From: Acidobacteriota bacterium
Lineage (GTDB): Bacteria; Acidobacteriota; Terriglobia; Bryobacterales; Bryobacteraceae
Assembly (NCBI GenBank): GCA_029776225.1
Contig: JAKOTR010000029.1
Coordinates: 1 to 64,000, forward strand
Reading direction: 5' to 3'
Length of the DNA stretch: 64,000 nt
The notes beneath the pieces are model-generated. The model searched no databases. It saw nothing but the letters and a program-made list of their open reading frames with translations, and was not told the origin of the DNA. The position numbers were made by a program, and so were the translations under genes. Positions 58,478-64,000 of this stretch are shown here, piece after piece. The first letter of the stretch is position 1; each line of letters opens with the position of its first letter.

Positions 58478-59740
58478 CTACAACAGCTTGGTTTCGCCCG
58501 GAACAAAAACGGGATAAATGCCGTTGGCATCCGGTTTGACGGGCGGCTCCATATCAGCCCGCACGTCTTCAGGTTTGGGCGCGTAATAAAAATCGGAAGC
58601 GGACACCTGCTCCCAGGTGACCGCCTTGCCTGTATAACAGCTCAACTGGCCCATGATGCCCACCATTGTGCTGTCGGCCATGTACGAACCGCTGTTAATG
58701 GGCTTGCCCGACCGGATCGCCTTGAACAGCTCGCCATGCTCGATCTGATACGGGTTGGTTCCCGGGCCGGAGTACGCGCGCGGCCCCGAGTATCGCCAGT
58801 TCGTCTCCCCCTCGATGCGCGTCGCGGTGACGTAGGCGCGGCCCTTGGTCCCCAGCAGAACGCTCGAGTTTTCCTCGTAACAATTGGGAATCGTACGGCA
58901 ATAGGCGTACATGCGCACGCCGTTCGCGAATTCGTACACCACCGCGTGGTGGTCGAAAACGTTGCCGTAGATCTCTCCCTTCAGCGTGGAACGGCCGCCC
59001 ATCCCATAGCACCGGACGGGGTTCTGCTCCTTCATCGCCCAGCGAGCACGGTCGAAGTTGTGAACCAGAGTCTGGGGCACATCATCGCCGCTGAGCCAGT
59101 GAAAGTGGTACTGATTGCTGGCCTGGTATTCCACTTCGGTAAGGCCGGGCACGCGCGGGTACAGCACGTACGGCGCGCGGAGCCAGGTTTCCTGAATCGC
59201 GATGATCTCGCCAATCGCGCCGTCATGTACGCGCTGGATGGTTTCGCGATACCCGCGGTGGAACCGGCTCTGCAGCCCCGAGAGCAGGCACAGATTTTTC
59301 TTTCTCGCGAGCTCGGCGGCGGCCTTTACCACCTTGATTCCCGCCGGATCGATGGCGTGCGGCTTCTCGACGAACACGTGTTTGCCCGCCTGGATCGCCG
59401 CCATGGTGTGCATGGGGTGGAACTTCGCGGCGTTGGCGATCAGCACGACATCCGACGACTCGATGACGTGCTTGTAGCCGTCGAAGCCTGCAAACAGGTG
59501 ATCGTCATCCACCATGACCTGCTCCGGGTATTTCCGCTTGAGCAGGTCGCGCTTTTCCTTAAGCCGGTCCATACGGATGTCGGCCATGGCGACCAGCCGC
59601 ACGCCCTTATCGGCGTTCATCGCCTGGGTAGCGGCCTCGGTGCAGCGCCCGCCGGCCCCGATCATCCCGACACGAATCGTGTCGCTGCCGGCTGCAAACA
59701 CACCGGCGCCCGAAACCATGAGAAAGTCGCGGCGATTCAC
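58478..59740 (-). CDS. Tat-exported Gfo/Idh/MocA-family oxidoreductase
   Basis: A 420-residue NAD(P)-dependent sugar or polyol oxidoreductase. A short twin-arginine leader (MNRRDFLMVSGAGVFAAG) precedes the Rossmann fold with VGMIGAGGRCTEAATQA. The catalytic-region block HVFVEKPHAIDPAG contains the EKP motif. Proteins of this kind with Tat leaders are numerous in Acidobacteriota and Planctomycetota. It is followed upstream by a related gene (59795), but identity between the two is low and they are not a tandem duplication. Substrate unknown. Confidence 0.9.
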   Translation of the reverse strand: MNRRDFLMVSGAGVFAAGSDTIRVGMIGAGGRCTEAATQAMNADKGVRLVAMADIRMDRLKEKRDLLKRKYPEQVMVDDDHLFAGFDGYKHVIESSDVVLIANAAKFHPMHTMAAIQAGKHVFVEKPHAIDPAGIKVVKAAAELARKKNLCLLSGLQSRFHRGYRETIQRVHDGAIGEIIAIQETWLRAPYVLYPRVPGLTEVEYQASNQYHFHWLSGDDVPQTLVHNFDRARWAMKEQNPVRCYGMGGRSTLKGEIYGNVFDHHAVVYEFANGVRMYAYCRTIPNCYEENSSVLLGTKGRAYVTATRIEGETNWRYSGPRAYSGPGTNPYQIEHGELFKAIRSGKPINSGSYMADSTMVGIMGQLSCYTGKAVTWEQVSASDFYYAPKPEDVRADMEPPVKPDANGIYPVFVPGETKLL

Positions 59741-59794
59741 GGATACCCCTCACGCGCCCGGGCCGGAACCATGTCCGGCCCGGCAGATCCAAAT

Positions 59795-61126
59795 CTAAAC
59801 TTCCAGTTTCCAGGGCTTGCGGTAGCGGGCCTTCAAATACGGCCTTGCTTCCTTTTGAGCAACGGCCCAATCCTTTTCTATCCAGTCCACCCGCATCTTG
59901 GACCGCAGCGAGACGTTGGCCAGCAGACAAACCGTGGTGGAGCGGACGCAGGTCTCGATATCGCTCACCGGCTTCTGCCGCGTCTTGATGCACTCCAGGA
60001 AGTTTTTCCAGTGCGGGACGTTCATTGCCGCCAGTTCCCGGTCTTTCTCGAGAGTCAGCGGGGTCGCGGTGGAGCTATCGCGGTTCTTGGTGACCCAGCA
60101 GCCGCTGCGCGTTACGATCAGCGTGCCCTCGGTCCCATGGATCGCGGTGCCGGCTCCAAACCTCCCCAACAGCGGCATCGGGTTGCAAGTCCGGCTCTCG
60201 TAGCTGGCGATGAACTTCGGATAGTAGAACGTCGCCAGCATCGTGTCCGGCGTTTCGAGGTTGTCTTTCACGTAGAACTTGCTTCCCATGGCCGACACCG
60301 CAAGGGGCATCACTTCGTCGAAGCACTGGTGAATCGGATCGATCAGGTGCACGCCCCAGTCGGTCATCGCCCCGCCGGCGTAGTCCCAAAAATACCGGAA
60401 CGTGGACCACCGTTTCGGGGACACGCCCCAGCGGTTCGTATTGAAGGGCACCTTCGGAGCCGGTCCAAGCCACAGATCCCAGTCCAGGCCCTCGGGCGGA
60501 TCGCTGTCCGGGGGATTGCCCTCCCCCTCTTGCCGCGTCAGGCTGGCCTGCCACGTGTGGCAGAACGTGATCTCGCCCAGGTTGCCGCTCTTCACGATCT
60601 CCGCGGCCTTTTTGAAATAGCCGCCCGACCGCTGCATGGTGCCCGCCTGCACCACCCGCTGGTACTTGCGCGCCGCCTCCACCATCTTTTGTCCTTCCTC
60701 GACGTACGTGCAGGCAGGCTTCTCGACAAAGACGTCTTTACCCGCCTTGCACGCCTCCACGGTCATGTAGGCGTGCCAGTGGTCGGGGGTGGAAATGCAG
60801 ACGGCGTCAATGGATTTGTCCGCGATGATCTCGCGAAAATCCTTTACTCCTTTGACCTCGACGTCTTTCTTGCGCGCCTCCGCCTGCGCCCGCTCCACGT
60901 AAGGCTGCCAGACGTCGCAGACCGCGACGGGCTGAAACTCGGGAATTTCCAGGGCGTAGCGGAGGTTTCCCAAACCCATCGTGCCCATGCCTATGAAGGC
61001 GATGGAAATGCGATCGTTCGCGCCGCGTACGCGGCCGGTAAAAAGGCTGGTAGTAAACGCGGTCATGCCCGCCGTTTTCAAGAAATCACGGCGGTTGTGC
61101 GCGGGATGGTGCTGGTTATCGCTCAT
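59795..61126 (-). CDS. Tat-exported Gfo/Idh/MocA-family oxidoreductase (second)
   Basis: A 443-residue relative with the leader HNRRDFLKTAGMTAFTTSL, Rossmann motif IAFIGMGTMGLGNL and EKP block DVFVEKPACTYVEEG. The C-terminal domain includes DWGVHLIDPIHQCFDE, a conserved Asp/His pair near the active site. It is 54 bases upstream of the first oxidoreductase on the same strand, so they are probably one transcript. ATG 61126. Confidence 0.9.
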   Translation of the reverse strand: MSDNQHHPAHNRRDFLKTAGMTAFTTSLFTGRVRGANDRISIAFIGMGTMGLGNLRYALEIPEFQPVAVCDVWQPYVERAQAEARKKDVEVKGVKDFREIIADKSIDAVCISTPDHWHAYMTVEACKAGKDVFVEKPACTYVEEGQKMVEAARKYQRVVQAGTMQRSGGYFKKAAEIVKSGNLGEITFCHTWQASLTRQEGEGNPPDSDPPEGLDWDLWLGPAPKVPFNTNRWGVSPKRWSTFRYFWDYAGGAMTDWGVHLIDPIHQCFDEVMPLAVSAMGSKFYVKDNLETPDTMLATFYYPKFIASYESRTCNPMPLLGRFGAGTAIHGTEGTLIVTRSGCWVTKNRDSSTATPLTLEKDRELAAMNVPHWKNFLECIKTRQKPVSDIETCVRSTTVCLLANVSLRSKMRVDWIEKDWAVAQKEARPYLKARYRKPWKLEV

Positions 61127-61219
61127 TTCAAGTCCTCTAATCCTAAATTCAATCCGGTATCGAACAGCATACCTGAACTACTGCCTGGCAGAAACGCGGC
61201 CGGGGGGCGCTGTGGCTGG

Positions 61220-61248
61220 TTGACTTTCCCTTTTTATTCGCCCATAAT
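61220..61248 (+). promoter_or_regulatory. lexA promoter with -10 six bases before the ATG
   Basis: TTGACT (61220-61225), exactly 17 bases, then CATAAT (61243-61248). The predicted start is at or beside ATG 61255, implying a leaderless lexA mRNA. I see no dyad that I would call a LexA box between the elements. Confidence 0.75.
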
Positions 61249-61254
61249 TTGATC

Positions 61255-61881
61255 ATGGCAATCACCAGGCGCCAGAAGCAGGTGTTGGACTTCATCGCCG
61301 ACTTCATCGAGACGAACGGGTACAGCCCGAGTTACGAGGAGATCGCACGCGGGCTCGAACTCGCGTCGCTGGCCACGGTTCACAAGCATATCGCAGCGCT
61401 CGAGAGCAAACACTACCTGAAGCGCGGTTTTAACCAGAGCCGCTCGCTCGATCTGTCGCCGAAGTACTATCAGGAAGTCCGCAGGCGCCCGATGTCCGGC
61501 GCGGCGCTTGAGGTTCCGCTGATGGGCCGCATCACCGCGGGCACGCCTGTGGAGGCGCTTGCGGGATCCGAGCGGCTCGATTTCGGCGATTTCCTCAACC
61601 GCGAGAACATCTACGCGCTGGAAGTGCGCGGCGACTCGATGATCGACGATCACATCTGCAGCGGCGATATTGTGCTGGTTGAGAACACTTCGCAGGCGCG
61701 CGACGGAGATATCGTGGTGGCACTTCTGCGCGGCTCGGAGACCACGCTGAAGCGCTTTTACCGCGAATCGGACACAATGGCCGTCCTCAAACCGGCGAAC
61801 GCCCAGATGGAACCGATCCGCGTGCCGCTAGCGGACCTGCAGATTCAAGGCCGCGTGCTGGCGGTACTGCGCAAATACTAA
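61255..61881 (+). CDS. lexA: LexA repressor
   Basis: A 208-residue SOS repressor. The N-terminal winged helix reads TRRQKQVLDFIADFIETNGYSPSYEEIARGLEL. The self-cleavage site is the Ala-Gly of GRITAGTPVEALAG. The C-terminal peptidase has the nucleophile serine in ALEVRGDSMIDDHI and the lysine general base in LRGSETTLKRFYRES. All residues needed for RecA-stimulated autocleavage are present. ATG 61255; an in-frame codon at 61249 overlaps the promoter and is not used. Confidence 0.95.
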   Translation: MAITRRQKQVLDFIADFIETNGYSPSYEEIARGLELASLATVHKHIAALESKHYLKRGFNQSRSLDLSPKYYQEVRRRPMSGAALEVPLMGRITAGTPVEALAGSERLDFGDFLNRENIYALEVRGDSMIDDHICSGDIVLVENTSQARDGDIVVALLRGSETTLKRFYRESDTMAVLKPANAQMEPIRVPLADLQIQGRVLAVLRKY

Positions 61882-61917
61882 CGGTGGGCGGCGCCGTCAC
61901 GCCCGAAAACGCTCCAG

Positions 61918-61956
61918 GCTGAAGGCAGCGGCGGGTTGAGCCGCCACGCCTTCAGC
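61918..61956 (+). terminator. Stem-loop after lexA
   Basis: GCTGAAGGC (61918-61926) pairs with GCCTTCAGC (61948-61956), with an inner GCGGC/GCCGC stem. Strong structure without a T-run, so termination is possible but unproven. The convergent hydrolase gene ends about 100 bases further on. Confidence 0.4.
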
Positions 61957-62057
61957 ACAGGCAACTGAGCGTTTCCACCACGCGAGAGAACCTCAACCCG
62001 ACGGCCGCCCGGCACGGCGGCAACTAAACTCGCGGCGCGTGTACGGCACCTCCGATC

Positions 62058-64000
62058 CTACTTGCTTACCAGTTGTTCCGCGTTCGGCAGTGGAGCGTAC
62101 ACACGCAATTCGGCCAGCGACATACTCCGTTCCCTGGCGCGGCCCTCTACGGGAGCAAGCTCGCCGCCGATGCGAATCGCCTTCGTCCGGACTGGCGCGA
62201 ACGTCAGTATGTACTCGACGCCGTTCGCCTTGTCGTACTCGTTGCGGCCCACGGCCGGCAGCGCTGGGTAAGCGCGAAGGTCTTGCACGGGCCGCCACGC
62301 TCCGCTGCCGTCTTCGTACTCGACGGCCAAAGTGCGATACCACCCTTCGTCTTGCGGCTGGCTGGGGCTAAAGGAAACGACCCCAATCAACTGCGATTCC
62401 GCCCACCGGTACCCCCATTGCACCCGGCCTGTCTCGCCCCGGCGCACCGTTCCCCGGAGTGCCGCGCGTTCACCCCTTACGCGGCCGTCGCGAAGAACTT
62501 CGGGATCCGGCCTGGACGCAGGCTCGCGCCGCTGGCTGCCACCCTCAGCGCGCTGCGGGGGCTGAGGCGTCAGTATCTCCGTGGCGGTGAGAGCGAGATT
62601 GGGCGTCCTCACGATCAGGGGGAACGAGATGCGGTCGCTGTGCGGGCCGGACTTCGCTTCGATGGTGATCGGGAATACGCCGGCGGTGGCCGTGGAGCCG
62701 CTGAGCACGCCGTTTCGGAAAGTCAACCCGGCGGGCAGCTTCCCGGAAGCCAGGGTCCACGTGACGCGCCCCTCCGCGCCGACCGTCGTGAACGAGTGCT
62801 TCACCGGTTTGCCGGCCTCAATGATGGGCGCGGGACCCACCGGCACTTCAAACGGGGGCTTGAACTGCGCATCCGGATTGATCACGTAATACTCGACGCC
62901 GTTCTCGGTGACCTTCCTGCCGCCGTGCGCAAGGATGATTTTCTCCCCCAGCGCCGCAGTCCGGCGCGCCATGTCGGTGAGGCGTCCATCCGGAAGCCCG
63001 TACCGCGTAAAGTTCTTGTACGTGTCGTTGAAGGGCTCTTTCCAGTTCCTGTCAGGCAAGGGGAACAGCAGATTGCGCGGCAGGCCTTTGGTCCCGTGCA
63101 CCACGCCAAGCAGGCCGGCCATACTCGCAGCCTGGTTATCGGCGTCGAAGCCGATGGCACAGGCGAGGTCGAGCGTTTCCTGGAAATCGCCCTGCCCGTA
63201 GAGGAGCGCCAGAATCCCGGCCGCTCCGTTGAGATTGGCATTCCAGATGGTCTTGGTTTCCGCCGGCTCCTGCACGTAATATTTCTGCGCCATCTCGGCG
63301 CGGGCCTTCCGCCAGTCGTTGGGATACTTGCGGTAGAGGGCCTTCATGTCCTCCACCGTGCGGGCGAAACGGCTTCCCTTGGGCAGGCTGCGGGTGCCGA
63401 TGTCGATCAGCTTGTTGACATCCTTCTCGAAGAAAGCAGCGGCGTACATGGCGCCGTAGTGGACGGTCGGCTCCACGCCCCAATCGTCGGCGGTGATGCG
63501 CGCGGCCCAAAGGCTTTTCTCAGCGGCGTAACGCACCATCCCGGGAGCGGTGACCGCCCAGATCTCATTAATCAGTTGAGGATCGATTTGGAACCAGTGC
63601 TCATTGATGCCCCGGACGCCTGTGATGGGCGGCGTGTAGCCGTAATGCATCAAGGCGAGAGCCGCCCGGTTGGCGATCCACACGGCGGAGCGGACGTGGT
63701 ACGTCCACAGTGAGGCTATGTCCTTGTAACGCGGTTCGGGGCCGAACTTCTCCATCCCGTGCAGGTACATGTACTCGAAGTCGGTGTCGTCGTCGGAGAA
63801 GCAGCCGTCGGCTTTTTGCAACCGCGTCAGGTCCGCGTAGTGGTTCCGGATACTGTCGGGGCCCGGCTCATCGATATAGCGGTTCTCATGCGGCAGGCCG
63901 TAGATGTTGCCTATGCACTGGCCAAGCCATGAGGCATAGACTTTGTCCTGATATTCGGCCACCGAAATCTTCGGCCGCTCGGCTGCGATTAAAGCGCCGG
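62058..64000 (-). CDS. ADP-ribosylglycohydrolase-fold protein with C-terminal Ig-like domain (5' end outside window)
   Basis: At least 647 residues. The frame runs off the window end: upstream of a GTG at 63962 the open frame continues as ALIAAERPKIS, which looks like the end of a signal peptide, so the true start lies beyond. The first ~370 residues form an ADP-ribosylglycohydrolase-type helical domain with acidic metal-site elements (FSDDDTDFEYMYLHG and CAIGFDADNQAASMAG). After it comes a putative Ig domain (about 385-465, FRNGVLSGSTATAGVFPITIEAKSGP) and a C-terminal beta-domain (about 500-634). Secreted members are common in Acidobacteriota; the substrate may not be ADP-ribose. Confidence 0.8.
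   Translation of the reverse strand, partial: GALIAAERPKISVAEYQDKVYASWLGQCIGNIYGLPHENRYIDEPGPDSIRNHYADLTRLQKADGCFSDDDTDFEYMYLHGMEKFGPEPRYKDIASLWTYHVRSAVWIANRAALALMHYGYTPPITGVRGINEHWFQIDPQLINEIWAVTAPGMVRYAAEKSLWAARITADDWGVEPTVHYGAMYAAAFFEKDVNKLIDIGTRSLPKGSRFARTVEDMKALYRKYPNDWRKARAEMAQKYYVQEPAETKTIWNANLNGAAGILALLYGQGDFQETLDLACAIGFDADNQAASMAGLLGVVHGTKGLPRNLLFPLPDRNWKEPFNDTYKNFTRYGLPDGRLTDMARRTAALGEKIILAHGGRKVTENGVEYYVINPDAQFKPPFEVPVGPAPIIEAGKPVKHSFTTVGAEGRVTWTLASGKLPAGLTFRNGVLSGSTATAGVFPITIEAKSGPHSDRISFPLIVRTPNLALTATEILTPQPPQRAEGGSQRREPASRPDPEVLRDGRVRGERAALRGTVRRGETGRVQWGYRWAESQLIGVVSFSPSQPQDEGWYRTLAVEYEDGSGAWRPVQDLRAYPALPAVGRNEYDKANGVEYILTFAPVRTKAIRIGGELAPVEGRARERSMSLAELRVYAPLPNAEQLVSK

Noticed and set aside
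60670-60690. A copy of the tmRNA 3' end (CGCCGCCTCCACCA-like) as an attachment site
   Set aside because: Only about 14 bases match and it lies in codons of an oxidoreductase; likely chance.
58736-61252. An 838-codon frame opposite the two oxidoreductases
   Set aside because: Spans two clear genes and a promoter; product resembles no protein.

Overview
The window looks like chromosome of a GC-rich Acidobacteriota, most likely of the Bryobacterales/Solibacter type. This is inferred from a very large Oar-type TonB-dependent receptor with an N-terminal carboxypeptidase-regulatory domain, malectin proteins, repeated Tat-exported Gfo/Idh/MocA oxidoreductases, a tmRNA whose tag reads ANTQFAYAA, and unlinked single-copy housekeeping genes. 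No rRNA operon, CRISPR array, prophage or complete mobile element is visible.

Layout. 1-900: the tail and right end of an insertion sequence, an unreadable spacer and tRNA-Glu. 0.9-18.1 kb: housekeeping genes on both strands: metH, ada, two polytopic membrane proteins of glycosyltransferase type, dksA-like, nuoB with pgeF, a polyprenyl-phosphate glycosyltransferase, gyrA, larE and pgi. A degenerate ~39-bp tandem repeat lies just before gyrA. 18.3-31.8 kb: one uninterrupted plus-strand [NiFe]-hydrogenase operon behind a well-formed sigma-54 promoter. 31.8-35.0 kb: a ClpS-like adaptor, an exported metallo-beta-lactamase-fold enzyme, ssrA (tmRNA) and a DUF429 gene next to it. 35.1-48.5 kb: a polysaccharide-use locus (pectate-lyase-like/SMP-30 fusion, GH9, TonB-dependent receptor, divergent malectin membrane protein, GH2-like hydrolase). 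48.6-56.9 kb: a TetR/DUF4405 pair and a TetR-controlled RND efflux operon ending in a glycerophosphodiesterase. 56.9-64 kb: a glyoxalase-fold protein, a secreted unknown, two Gfo/Idh/MocA oxidoreductases, lexA and a truncated ADP-ribosylglycohydrolase.

The hydrogenase operon is the most notable part. It encodes all four subunits of a group 3 (sulfhydrogenase-like, NAD(P)-linked) enzyme in the order beta, gamma, delta, alpha. Interleaved with these are a stand-alone cyclic-nucleotide-binding domain, a HoxE/NuoE-like [2Fe-2S] protein, two different maturation proteases and an ADP-forming acyl-CoA synthetase fused to a GNAT acetyltransferase. hypF, hypC, hypD and hypE follow; hypA and hypB are missing. 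Tight or overlapping gene junctions suggest one transcript, with a strong internal hairpin directly before the catalytic subunit. The composition suggests a sigma-54-switched soluble hydrogenase, possibly tied to acetate/acetyl-CoA metabolism; that link is inference.

Regulation readable from the DNA includes a tandem pair of TetR-type palindromes (49114-49147), a perfect 16-bp palindrome at the efflux operon (56842-56857), and a canonical lexA promoter whose -10 box lies only six bases before the ATG, implying a leaderless mRNA. Gene functions rest on reading motifs and family resemblance by eye; no database search or structure prediction was run.
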